A model generated the notes under the pieces. It saw only the letters and a program-made list of their open reading frames with translations. It was not told the DNA's origin and searched no databases. A DNA stretch of 64,000 bases. Source: CAYVIB01 sp964451365 (GTDB lineage: Bacteria > Pseudomonadota > Gammaproteobacteria > Pseudomonadales > Cellvibrionaceae). The stretch is taken from NCBI GenBank assembly GCA_964451365.1, contig CAYVIB010000025.1, positions 1 to 64,000 of the forward strand, given 5' to 3'. The translations under genes were made by a program, and so were the position numbers. How positions within the stretch are numbered: the first letter of the stretch is position 1; every line of letters begins with the position of its first letter. Shown here one piece after another: positions 41,555 to 50,051 of the stretch.

Positions 41555-44031
41555 TGAAGGCCGGTTTGAAATTGCTCTGGCGGGACTGGCACGGGGGTGA
41601 ATTGAACATCCTGATCATCTCCCTGTTGCTGGCCACCGCCACGGTCACCAGCATCAGCCTGTTTACCAATCGAATTCAAAACTCCATCGAACAGGAAGCG
41701 TCGGAGTTCCTGGCGGGTGATGCACAGATTCGCGGCTCCATGGATCTGCCCCGGGAGTGGTTCGACCAGGCCGGAGAAATGGGCCTGCAAACGGCGCAGG
41801 CCGTGGGTTTTCGGGCCATGGCGTTTTCCGACAACGGCATGAATTTAACCGTCGTTAAAGCGGTGTCCGCCGAATATCCACTAAAAGGCGAGCTGATGGT
41901 GTCGGACAAACCTTTTGCCGTCGGTGAGGCAAGAGACGGCGGTCCCCCGCCGGGCGAAGTCTGGCTGGCCTCGCGCCTGTTTGGTGCCCTTGACATTAAA
42001 GTGGGAGATCGGATCAGTATCGGAGAGGCGGAACTCACCGTTTCCGGCGCCTTGATACGGGAGCCCGACAGCGCGCAAAGTTTTTTTGGTGTCGCGCCGC
42101 GCGCGATGATCAATATTAAGGACGTTTCCACCACCGGCGCCATCCAGACAGGCAGCCGGATAAATTACACGCTGATGCTGGCGGGACATAAAACCAGTGT
42201 CGAAGGATTCAACGAGTGGGTGATTCCCAAACTTGGCAACCACCACCGCTGGCGCGGCATTGAAGAAGGCAATCGCGGAATTGGCGAAGCGCTTCAGCGG
42301 GCGCGAAATTTCCTGCTGCTTTCCGGCAGCCTGGGCGTGATTTTATCAGGGGTCGCCGTTGCCCTGGCGGCCCGTCGTTACGCTAATCGCCAGACCCGCC
42401 ACGTGGCCCTGCTGAAAACATTTGGCTATGTTCCGCAACAAATCGCCCGGTTGTACGCGATGAACATTGTTGCCATGGGCTTAGTCGGTGTGGTGGCGGG
42501 CACTTCCCTCGGATGGGCTCTGCACTGGGGAATTCTGCAGACGCTGGGGCAGCTTCTGCCGGCCGGTCTCGCTCCGGCCTCCTGGCCGGCCTATTTGACC
42601 GGCGGGATTTCGGGCTTCGTCGCGCTGCTCGCCTTTGCCGCGCCCCCATTGATGGCCCTGCGCCGGGTGCCGCCGGCGAAAGTGTTGCGCGATGATGTGG
42701 AAAGCCATGTGGTCAGCCCGGCCACAAGCGGCCTGATCGGCTTTGCAGCCATTACGCTACTGGTTTTCTGGTACAGCAGGGATATTGTGCTGACGTCAAT
42801 TCTGACGGTGGGCGCCTCGCTGGCATTGATCGGCGTCGGCCTGCTCGCCTGGCTGACCATTCGCGCCAGCAAGATCTTGTCGAACCGCGTGGGAAAAACC
42901 TGGCGTCTTGGCCTGGCCAACCTGCAACGGCACCAACGTTTCAACACCCTGCAGATCATGATCTTTTCGGTACTGCTAATGTTGTTGTTCGTACTGTCGG
43001 TCACCCGCACAGGCCTGCTGACCGAGTGGCAACAACAGTTGCCGGAAGATGCGCCCAATCATTTTATTTACAACGTCTTTCCCCAGGAGCGCGAACAGAT
43101 CGAGGCATTTTTTGCCGACGCCGGCGTGGAGCCGAACCCGTTCTATCCGATGGTGCGCGGCCGCATTCTCAATATCAATGACGACCTTTTGCAAGATCGC
43201 GCGGAAAATACCGAATCGGAGATGAATTACGAGCGCGAACTCAACCTGACCTGGGCGGAGCAGCCGGGCGATGACAATACCATTGTCGACGGCCAGTGGT
43301 GGGAGCAGGGGAATCAGCAAATACAGGTGTCGATGGAACAGGAGTACGCCCGGGGTGTTGGCATCGGCGTGGGCGATACCCTTACTTTCAGCATCGCCGG
43401 CCAGACAGTACAGGCGAATGTCACCAGTTTGCGAACGGTGGACTGGAATTCGATGAATCCCAACTTTTTCGTCATCTTCAATCAGCCGGTTCTCGATGGT
43501 ATCGGCGCCAACTGGCTGACCAGCTTCTATCTGCCGGAAGACAAAAAACCGCTGCTGAATAAGCTGAGTCGATCTCACCCCACCGTGTCCCTGATCGAAC
43601 TGGATCAGGTGATCAGCCACATGCAAAGCATTATCGGCAAGGTAACACTGGCGGTGGAATTCATTTTGTTTCTGATCACCGGCTCGGGCGTCCTGGTGCT
43701 GATTACCAGCATTCAAGCCACTCTCGATGTGCGCCTGCAGGAAGGCGCAATTCTGAGAACCCTGGGTGCCAATCGGCAACTGGTGAATAGCGTCTTGTTG
43801 ATTGAATTCGGCGCTCTGGGATGGCTTGCGGGTTTGCTTGGGGCTGCCGGAGCAGAAACGACGATGTATTTTCTCCAGACCCGGATGTTTGATCTGGAGG
43901 CCATTTTTCACTGGAAAATGTGGCTGGTTGCTCCCTGGCTGGGTATGGTACTGGTTGGTGGTATAGGCTGGTTTTCAACGCGGGGCGTGACCCGCGTGCC
44001 GCCGCTGACTGTATTGCGCACGGCTCAGTAA
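41554..44031 (+). CDS. ybbP: ABC transporter permease, YbbP/FtsX type
   Basis: The 825-residue permease has an N-terminal membrane helix (NILIISLLLATATVTSISL), a large periplasmic domain, then FtsX cores with membrane helices around residues 250-450 (LLSGSLGVILSGVAVALAAR and others) and 690-815. The LLKTFGYVPQQIARLYAMN and ILRTLGANRQLVNSVLLIE coupling helices are characteristic. Forms an exporter-like or mechanotransmission ABC complex with the preceding ATPase. Its product in related bacteria is annotated only as a permease. Confidence 0.93.
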   Translation: MKAGLKLLWRDWHGGELNILIISLLLATATVTSISLFTNRIQNSIEQEASEFLAGDAQIRGSMDLPREWFDQAGEMGLQTAQAVGFRAMAFSDNGMNLTVVKAVSAEYPLKGELMVSDKPFAVGEARDGGPPPGEVWLASRLFGALDIKVGDRISIGEAELTVSGALIREPDSAQSFFGVAPRAMINIKDVSTTGAIQTGSRINYTLMLAGHKTSVEGFNEWVIPKLGNHHRWRGIEEGNRGIGEALQRARNFLLLSGSLGVILSGVAVALAARRYANRQTRHVALLKTFGYVPQQIARLYAMNIVAMGLVGVVAGTSLGWALHWGILQTLGQLLPAGLAPASWPAYLTGGISGFVALLAFAAPPLMALRRVPPAKVLRDDVESHVVSPATSGLIGFAAITLLVFWYSRDIVLTSILTVGASLALIGVGLLAWLTIRASKILSNRVGKTWRLGLANLQRHQRFNTLQIMIFSVLLMLLFVLSVTRTGLLTEWQQQLPEDAPNHFIYNVFPQEREQIEAFFADAGVEPNPFYPMVRGRILNINDDLLQDRAENTESEMNYERELNLTWAEQPGDDNTIVDGQWWEQGNQQIQVSMEQEYARGVGIGVGDTLTFSIAGQTVQANVTSLRTVDWNSMNPNFFVIFNQPVLDGIGANWLTSFYLPEDKKPLLNKLSRSHPTVSLIELDQVISHMQSIIGKVTLAVEFILFLITGSGVLVLITSIQATLDVRLQEGAILRTLGANRQLVNSVLLIEFGALGWLAGLLGAAGAETTMYFLQTRMFDLEAIFHWKMWLVAPWLGMVLVGGIGWFSTRGVTRVPPLTVLRTAQ

Positions 44032-44115
44032 CGGACGGCGTGTCCCACCGGGTAAGGATATTTTGCTGCCGAATGAGAAGCGCCTATTGGAACCTCTCAT
44101 AATTGTCGATTATGC

Positions 44116-44139
44116 GTAGGGGCAGCCCTTGCGGCTGCC
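44116..44139. repeat. Half copy of the palindromic intergenic repeat (copy 3 of 3)
   Basis: GTAGGGGCAGCCCTTGCGGCTGCC (24 bases in two parts: GTAGGGGCAGCC, then CTTGCGGCTGCC) matches the left arm of the 5998-6049 element with one difference. The right arm is missing. Confidence 0.75.
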
Positions 44140-44242
44140 TATGCGACGTCATTCACCGTTGGTGATTCACGACCTGCGCAGCCGAAACCCGGCCCCCACA
44201 TCGGGTTATCGCGCGCCCTGCTCGGGCTTTATGGGATAGGTT

Positions 44243-44920
44243 CTAGAAAGATTTCGCGGGATCGCTGCTCAAGCGAAACCAACCTGTCAGGCTGTAGCGC
44301 GGCTTGTTGGATGGTAACACTTCATGGGGAAAATCCTCGCTGAGGAAAATCACCATCCTGCCGAACAGTGGCTGTACGGTTTCGAGAATTTCCTGGTCCG
44401 GCTCCAGCGCCCCGGCGGGTTTATACAAAACCAGTTCGCCGCCGTCCTCCGCCTGCCAACTCGGATTAAGGTACAGAATTGTGGAGACCACACGGTTGCG
44501 ATTGGCTTTGAATGCATCAAAATGCTTTTTATAAAACGCCCCCTTGTCGTAACGGGCGTAATGGCACTCGTAATCAAACAGGCCGAGGAACAAGCGGCGG
44601 TTCAGAGCAAGCCGCAGATTTTCCATCCAGTCCAGATACGCCCGCAGGGGAGATCCTTCAGACGCCAAGCCTTCTTTATCCACCCAAATAATTTCGTCGG
44701 TACGTACAAAAGGGTTGACCTGGTGCTCCAAAGCGCGCCCGATACCGGCGATTTTGAAGTCGTTCCGGTCCCGCGCCAGCAGGTGGGTGAAAAGGTTATT
44801 TACCATCAACTCCGGCAACGGAAACAGATTGGTAATATACCCGCGATTTTCGATGGCGCGGGCGATATAGCCGAAAATATCGCTATCCTCGGGGCCGGAA
44901 TAATCGAGAACTTCGTTCAA
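44243..44920 (-). CDS. 2OG-Fe(II) oxygenase, prolyl-4-hydroxylase-like
   Basis: The 225-residue protein has the iron triad His133/Asp135 (YKKHFDAFK) and His199 (DFPHEVLP), with 2-oxoglutarate-binding Arg208 or Arg216 in RYSLTGWFR. The fold matches the prolyl 4-hydroxylase-like Fe(II) dioxygenases (P4Hc). LFLGLFDYECHYARYDKG is a family block. Substrate unknown; many homologues modify EF-Tu or small molecules. It is divergent from feoAB, so iron-dependent control through the shared region is possible. Confidence 0.9.
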   Translation of the reverse strand: MNEVLDYSGPEDSDIFGYIARAIENRGYITNLFPLPELMVNNLFTHLLARDRNDFKIAGIGRALEHQVNPFVRTDEIIWVDKEGLASEGSPLRAYLDWMENLRLALNRRLFLGLFDYECHYARYDKGAFYKKHFDAFKANRNRVVSTILYLNPSWQAEDGGELVLYKPAGALEPDQEILETVQPLFGRMVIFLSEDFPHEVLPSNKPRYSLTGWFRLSSDPAKSF

Positions 44921-45042
44921 CGTGGAGTGTCCGAGAGGGGTGTTAAAACAGTGTCACTTTGGCCGCGTTTTATATAGTAAAGTTCGGGCAAAGGCGAACA
45001 AAAAAGCCGAAAATTTTTTTGTCACAATCTGCCGCTATTCAC

Positions 45043-45083
45043 TTGCAGTTATCGCGAAAATAACGATAATAAGAATTATTATT
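45043..45083 (+). promoter_or_regulatory. Promoter and Fur box of feoAB
   Basis: TTGCAG (45043-45048) and GATAAT (45065-45070), 16 bases apart, form a sigma-70 promoter. GATAATAAGAATTATTATT (45065-45083) is a close match to the 19-bp Fur box and covers the -10 region, so iron-loaded Fur should block transcription. Confidence 0.8.
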
Positions 45084-45105
45084 AAATGCGCTTCAGTTAG
45101 CTCTT

Positions 45106-45333
45106 ATGACCTTAAATCAATTACCAGTCGGGTGTTTCGCGATAATCAATTCGCTGGTGGGCGACAACTCTTTGCTCGCGCGCCAATGTAGCGCCTTGGG
45201 CCTGACCCCCGGCGCAAAAGTGCAGGTGCTGCGCCGTTCCCGCGGCAAAGGGCCCTTGCAGGTGAAATGCCTGGGCACTTTGTTTGCCATCCGCGCTGAT
45301 GAGGCTGAACAAATTAGCGTCGCAGTGGAATAG
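45106..45333 (+). CDS. feoA: Ferrous iron transport protein FeoA
   Basis: A 75-residue SH3-like protein that partners FeoB in ferrous iron uptake. Typical blocks are LLARQCSALGLTPGAKVQVLRRS and FAIRADEAEQISV. The ATG starts MTLNQLPVGCFAIINS. It is two bases before feoB and downstream of the Fur-box promoter. Confidence 0.94.
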   Translation: MTLNQLPVGCFAIINSLVGDNSLLARQCSALGLTPGAKVQVLRRSRGKGPLQVKCLGTLFAIRADEAEQISVAVE

Positions 45334-45335
45334 CA

Positions 45336-47384
45336 GTGAAAGAAATCGCCATTATTGGCAGCCCCAACTGCGGTAAAACCACCCTATTCAATCGTCTCAC
45401 CGGCACCCGTCAACGCACAGGAAACTGGCCGGGGGTAACGGTTGAGCGCAAGGATGGCCGCCTGGAGCTGCCGTCCGGGCAGGTGCGAATTGTCGACCTG
45501 CCCGGCATCTACTCCCTTCACGACGATATCCAGGGCATCGAAGCCCGCATCGCCCATAAATACATCACCGAAAGCGACTCCGCACTAATTCTGCTGGTGC
45601 TGGACGCTACACGCCTGCCGCGCCAACTGGCCCTGTTACCGGATATTCTCGCCACCGGAAAGCCGGTCTTGCTGGTGGTCAATATGCTCGACAGCGCGAA
45701 GGCGGAAGGCATCAGCGTTAATCTGGAAACGCTCAGGCGTGAATCAGGGTTGCCGGTGGTGGGCGTTGTCGGCTCCACCGGTGAGGGGATCGATCAGCTC
45801 AAGCAACAGATTAGTAATTTAATGCAGGCCTACCCGGCTTCCTTGAAAAAGGAGCTAAACGCGGAGAAGCTCGCCAGCGCCTGCTATCGGGAAACCCACA
45901 CTGCGAGCCGCACCGAAAAAATTGACCGCTGGCTGCTACACCCCTATCTCGCGTTGCCGTTTTTCCTGCTCGTCATGTACATGTTGTTTACCATTGCGGT
46001 GAACCTCGGCGCGGTATTTATTGATTTTTTCGATATTTTGCTGGGCAGCTGGTTTGTCGACGGCACCCGCTGGATACTCGCGTCAGTAAACACTCCGGAA
46101 TGGCTGCAGGCGGTGGCGGCCGATGGCCTGGGCGGCGGTATTCAACTGGTGGGCACGTTTATTCCGGTAATTGGATTCTTGTACCTGTGCATGTCGGCAC
46201 TGGAAGACTCCGGCTATCTGTCCCGCGCCGCCTTTGTAATCGACCGCCTGATGGCCAAAATCGGCCTGCCCGGGCAAGCATTTATTCCGTTGATCATTGG
46301 TTTCGGCTGTAACGTGCCAGCGGTAATGGCCTCGCGTGCGCTGGGCCAGGAAAGCGCCCGCTTGACCACCATTTTTATCGCGCCCTTCATGTCCTGTGGC
46401 GCTCGCCTGTCAGTGTACGTGTTCGTGGGTACGGCCTTTTTCCCAAGCCAGGCGCAAAACGCAATTTTCGCCCTGTACCTGCTGGGTATTGCCGTGGCAG
46501 TCATCTCCGCCTGGATATTGCGCCGCTCACTGTTTTCCGGTGCCGTGGGGGCAAATATCTCCGAAATGCCCGCCTACCATCGCCCATTGATACGCAATGT
46601 GCTGACCCAAACCTGGCACCGGCTCTACTCGTTTATCTGGCGCGCGGGCAAGCGCATTCTGGCGGTGGTGATGTTGCTGTCCCTGTTGTCGTCCTTTGGC
46701 ACCGACGGCAGTTGGGGTAACCAGGACACGGAAAAATCCGCCCTGTCCAATATCGGCAAAGTACTGACGCCGGTCTTTACACCCATTGGCGTGGGCGAGA
46801 ACAACTGGCCGGCGACGGTCGGTTTGTTCACTGGCCTGTTTGCCAAGGAGGTGGTCGTGGGCACACTCGATACGCTGTATGCCCCGCCGCTGGAAGACGA
46901 TACCGATACGGGCGGCAGGCCGGATTTTGTCGGTGACATCCAAGCCGCCTTTGGCAGTGTTGCGGCCAACGCTGCCGGCATGGCGACATTACTCACGGAT
47001 CCTCTCGGCATCTCCTCCGCCCAGGAAGATGCGATAAGCCAGCAACCGAGAAGCTACCAGTCAATGCAGGCGCTGTTCCCCTCCGCCTGGGGCGCTTTCT
47101 GTTATCTGGTGTTTATCCTGCTTTACGCTCCCTGTGTTGCCACTATCGGCGTGATGCAGAAAGAAGCAGGCCAGGTGTGGCTTGGCTTTTCGGTGGTGTG
47201 GAGTCTGTTGTTGTCGTTTTGGCTGGCCAGCGTATTGTGGCACTTGAGCCTGTTGGTCGTATCACCAACTTATGCAGCTTCCTGGATACTTATTTCGACC
47301 GCCATCCTGTACGGCTCTTATAAGCTTATTCTGATGCGAATGAAGAAAGACCTCAGCGACCGCATTCCAGTGATAAACGTTTAA
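45336..47384 (+). CDS. feoB: Ferrous iron transporter FeoB
   Basis: Inner-membrane GTP-dependent ferrous iron transporter. The 682-residue protein has an N-terminal G domain with G1 GSPNCGKTT, TGNWPGVTVE, G3 DLPG and G4 NMLD. Two gate domains follow (IIGFGCNVPAVMASRAL and SCGARLSVYVFVG, both with Cys), and a C-terminal set of membrane helices. The start is GTG (45336-45338) two bases after feoA. No feoC is seen downstream. The stop overlaps that of the convergent yqiA. Confidence 0.95.
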   Translation: MKEIAIIGSPNCGKTTLFNRLTGTRQRTGNWPGVTVERKDGRLELPSGQVRIVDLPGIYSLHDDIQGIEARIAHKYITESDSALILLVLDATRLPRQLALLPDILATGKPVLLVVNMLDSAKAEGISVNLETLRRESGLPVVGVVGSTGEGIDQLKQQISNLMQAYPASLKKELNAEKLASACYRETHTASRTEKIDRWLLHPYLALPFFLLVMYMLFTIAVNLGAVFIDFFDILLGSWFVDGTRWILASVNTPEWLQAVAADGLGGGIQLVGTFIPVIGFLYLCMSALEDSGYLSRAAFVIDRLMAKIGLPGQAFIPLIIGFGCNVPAVMASRALGQESARLTTIFIAPFMSCGARLSVYVFVGTAFFPSQAQNAIFALYLLGIAVAVISAWILRRSLFSGAVGANISEMPAYHRPLIRNVLTQTWHRLYSFIWRAGKRILAVVMLLSLLSSFGTDGSWGNQDTEKSALSNIGKVLTPVFTPIGVGENNWPATVGLFTGLFAKEVVVGTLDTLYAPPLEDDTDTGGRPDFVGDIQAAFGSVAANAAGMATLLTDPLGISSAQEDAISQQPRSYQSMQALFPSAWGAFCYLVFILLYAPCVATIGVMQKEAGQVWLGFSVVWSLLLSFWLASVLWHLSLLVVSPTYAASWILISTAILYGSYKLILMRMKKDLSDRIPVINV

Positions 47385-47959
47385 AGTTTAAAAAATTTCG
47401 CAATCTCCGGCAGCCAGTTTTCAAAACCGTCGAACGTGTGGCTGCCATCTTCCTCCACAAGCTGTTTGCATTTGGAATACCTTTCCACCGCCAAACGGTA
47501 ATCGAGCGTCTGGTCACCGGTTTGTACCATTAACCAATATTTTTCCGGTTGGCTAATGGTTTTACTGTCATAATTTTCCAGATCAAGCAGGTCTTTTTCC
47601 GTCAGGTTAAATACTTCTTCCGTGTAATAACTTTGCAAGGGTACGCCGATCAAATCAGTAAAGCGCACCTGCGGTGAAACCGCGGGGTTAACCAGAACAG
47701 CCTTTCCAGCTTTTTTACGTTCAACCAAATAAGTCGCCCAAAATCCTCCCAGCGAACTTCCGATCACATATAGCGTTTCACTTTCAAGCCGGTCCGCCAG
47801 TTGGTCAAGCATCGATTTCGCAACAGAGGGATAGGATGATAAGGACGGACAAAAGAATTTCACATCCGGATAATGTGTCTCAAGCCAACGCCGGGTGAGC
47901 TGGGCTTTTTGGGATTTTGGCGAGCTCAGGAAACCATGAATATACAGAACAGCAGTCAT
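47381..47959 (-). CDS. yqiA: YqiA family alpha/beta-hydrolase esterase
   Basis: The 192-residue cytoplasmic esterase has the opening AVLYIHGFLSSPKSQKAQL, nucleophile Ser in VIGSSLGGFWATYL and final His in DGSHTFDGFENWL. E. coli YqiA cleaves palmitoyl-CoA and p-nitrophenyl esters in vitro; its real substrate is unknown. It is the last gene of a run nudF-yqiB-cpdA-yqiA, in the same order as E. coli where parE follows; here feoB is next on the other strand. Confidence 0.92.
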   Translation of the reverse strand: MTAVLYIHGFLSSPKSQKAQLTRRWLETHYPDVKFFCPSLSSYPSVAKSMLDQLADRLESETLYVIGSSLGGFWATYLVERKKAGKAVLVNPAVSPQVRFTDLIGVPLQSYYTEEVFNLTEKDLLDLENYDSKTISQPEKYWLMVQTGDQTLDYRLAVERYSKCKQLVEEDGSHTFDGFENWLPEIAKFFKL

Positions 47960-47989
47960 GGTGCTTTTGGCGAATACGGAGAGAGGTTT

Positions 47990-48805
47990 TTAATAGCCTG
48001 TCGAGGCAAAATCGATGGAATAGGCTTTGTCTTCTATGCGCTTGACCGTAGTGCTGAATGTGCCATCCGGAAACAGTTCGAACAGTCGATACCCCGGCAT
48101 CGCCGTATCCACTTTAAAATCCTTCTTGTTGGGTGCGAACTGAATGCAGGTTGACGGTGTGGCCAATAACGGAATGCCGTTGTGGTCGCCGGTAAACTCC
48201 TGGTGAACATGTCCCCAGCAAATTACCTTGACGTTGTCGTGTCGATCGATTATTTCAAAGAAGCGGTTCGCGCTTTTGACCACGTACTGATCCACCCATT
48301 CGCTTCCAACCGGTACCGGCTGGTGATGCAGGAATACCAGGGTGGGCATGTCGGGGCTGGCTGCCAGCTCCTGATCCAGGCGGACCAGTTCAAACTCGTT
48401 TAACTCGCCGCCTTCTTCCATGGGAATCCGGGAGTCGAGCAAAATGATATTCCAGCCGCCGATTTTGTGATGAGCTTCTATAGGCAGGTTTTTTACCTGG
48501 TCCATGCTCATCGGGTCATCGTGGTTGCCAGGCAGCCAGGCGAGCGGCACGGAAGGGAAGAACTGTTTTACAATATCGATAAAACGTTCATAGGAGGGAA
48601 CTCCCCCGTCGTTGGACATATCGCCGGTGGCAATTATGATATCGGGAGATTCCTGTGACCGCAGAAGTTCCAGCACGTCATAGAGACTCTGGTCGGTATC
48701 AAGCCCCAAAAGCATCTCGCCGGGCGTACTGCCCAGATGACAATCCGTTATCTGAAGTAGGCGTAGCGGCCTCATCTTTTTCTGCCTGAATACCTCTAAA
48801 GTCAT
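47990..48805 (-). CDS. cpdA: 3',5'-cyclic AMP phosphodiesterase CpdA
   Basis: Class III metallophosphodiesterase that lowers cAMP. The 271-residue protein has the metal motifs QITDCHLG, ATGDMSNDG, WLPGNHDD, FLHHQPVPVG and GHVHQEF. A second in-frame ATG at 48773-48775 (MRPLRLLQITD) is also possible; both begin before the first motif. It sits between yqiB and yqiA. Confidence 0.94.
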   Translation of the reverse strand: MTLEVFRQKKMRPLRLLQITDCHLGSTPGEMLLGLDTDQSLYDVLELLRSQESPDIIIATGDMSNDGGVPSYERFIDIVKQFFPSVPLAWLPGNHDDPMSMDQVKNLPIEAHHKIGGWNIILLDSRIPMEEGGELNEFELVRLDQELAASPDMPTLVFLHHQPVPVGSEWVDQYVVKSANRFFEIIDRHDNVKVICWGHVHQEFTGDHNGIPLLATPSTCIQFAPNKKDFKVDTAMPGYRLFELFPDGTFSTTVKRIEDKAYSIDFASTGY

Positions 48806-48877
48806 CTGTTCGCCCTTACTTGGGAATCGATGGAATCTACATATAGTTTGGTCCTTTTCGATTCCAAAGAGGGAATA

Positions 48878-49384
48878 CTATTTCCTGTTTACGAGAACCT
48901 GATCACAAATATCGGACCTAAGGTAGCCGTGTTTGAGACAGAATACCAGCCAGTCTCCAAAGAACTGGTTGAGCGCCAATTTTTCGTCAGGATGATACAT
49001 ATGACGATTGGGATAATGGTATTTTGGCAACCAGCATCGATGCTTGTTCCAAGATACTATTTCGGCCATGCTGGCATCGTGATAAAGACGGATGACCATT
49101 TTTGGCTGCTGCATAAAATCAATAGAGGCGATGTCAGGATGATTCTGCAAAATCTCGATTGTCGTTGTATAGGGGGCAGCATCAATGATATTGAATTCCA
49201 CTTCAATATTTGAGTTCACACCCGATCCGTTAAGAGTTACACAAAACGACCACTTCTCGCGTCCGCTTCTTAAATCAAACAGTATTTGTTGAATACGATG
49301 ATAGTTGAGTTCGCATAACGCATGATGCCCGCGAAGATCCACGGCGGTCTTTTTGTTGTACAAAACGGGAGCGGAAATAGTCAT
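48878..49384 (-). CDS. yqiB: YqiB, DUF1249 family protein
   Basis: The 168-residue protein has family blocks LCELNYHRIQQILFDL, NIEVEFNIIDAAPYTTTIEI, PKMVIRLYHDASMAEIVSW and YPNRHMYHPDEKLALNQFFGDWL. Function unknown. It lies 12 bases after nudF and before cpdA, as in enterics, which suggests shared regulation. Confidence 0.93.
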   Translation of the reverse strand: MTISAPVLYNKKTAVDLRGHHALCELNYHRIQQILFDLRSGREKWSFCVTLNGSGVNSNIEVEFNIIDAAPYTTTIEILQNHPDIASIDFMQQPKMVIRLYHDASMAEIVSWNKHRCWLPKYHYPNRHMYHPDEKLALNQFFGDWLVFCLKHGYLRSDICDQVLVNRK

Positions 49385-49396
49385 AAATCAGTGTGA

Positions 49397-50038
49397 TTAC
49401 TCGCCAGAGAATTTTTCTTTCAATTCATTTCTGTGTATCTGCAACCACTGCAGTGCAATAAGGGTTGCTGCATTATTCATCCTACTTCTAAGCATAACAT
49501 CAAAAACTGCGGTGGCCGGAAAAATATGCAGGAAAATGTCCTCATCTTCGGAATCCAGGCCGTGTATTCCCCCGCTGTCGCCAAGATCGCACAGCGCGCA
49601 AAACAGATTTATCTTTTCGCTGCAACCCCCGGGTGTGGAATAGTAAGATGTTATTGGAATAAGTTCCGGATTTTTTACTCCTGCTTCCTCTTCCAGTTCC
49701 CGCAGTATCAACTCCTCCGGTGTCTCGCCGTGTTCCAGCATGCCAGCCACCACCTCAAGGCACCAGGGTCCATGCTCCGAATCCAGCGCGCCCACCCGGA
49801 ACTGATCAATCAGACCAATCAGGTCGCGTCGGGGATCATATATTACACATGCCGCCGCCTGCCCGCGGTGAAATAATTCCCTCGAAATTTCACCGCTCCA
49901 TCCACCCGCAAACAATTTGTGTTTGAGGCGGATGTCGTACATCTTGAAGAATCCGTTCCAGACGGTTTCTTCCTTGATCACGACGACATCGCTTCTGTCG
50001 AACTGAGACACCAGCTTTTTATTATCGTTATCACTCAT
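49397..50038 (-). CDS. nudF: ADP-ribose pyrophosphatase NudF
   Basis: Nudix hydrolase splitting ADP-ribose to AMP and ribose 5-phosphate. The 213-residue protein has the full Nudix box from GMLEHGETPEEL to RELEEEAGV and the RGQAAACVIYDP and EVVAGMLEHG blocks typical of NudF. The ATG at 50036-50038 is chosen over longer frames because MSDNDNKKLV leads straight into the family. It is 13 bases downstream of thiC and may be co-transcribed with thiDC. Confidence 0.93.
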   Translation of the reverse strand: MSDNDNKKLVSQFDRSDVVVIKEETVWNGFFKMYDIRLKHKLFAGGWSGEISRELFHRGQAAACVIYDPRRDLIGLIDQFRVGALDSEHGPWCLEVVAGMLEHGETPEELILRELEEEAGVKNPELIPITSYYSTPGGCSEKINLFCALCDLGDSGGIHGLDSEDEDIFLHIFPATAVFDVMLRSRMNNAATLIALQWLQIHRNELKEKFSGE

Positions 50039-50051
50039 GCTGTATTTATTC

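Noticed and set aside
42976..43911. 311-residue minus-strand frame
   Set aside because: Antisense to the ABC permease gene.
44032..44242. Search for a gene between the ABC permease and the oxygenase
   Set aside because: Only the half repeat at 44116-44139 was found; no start codon with a supported frame.
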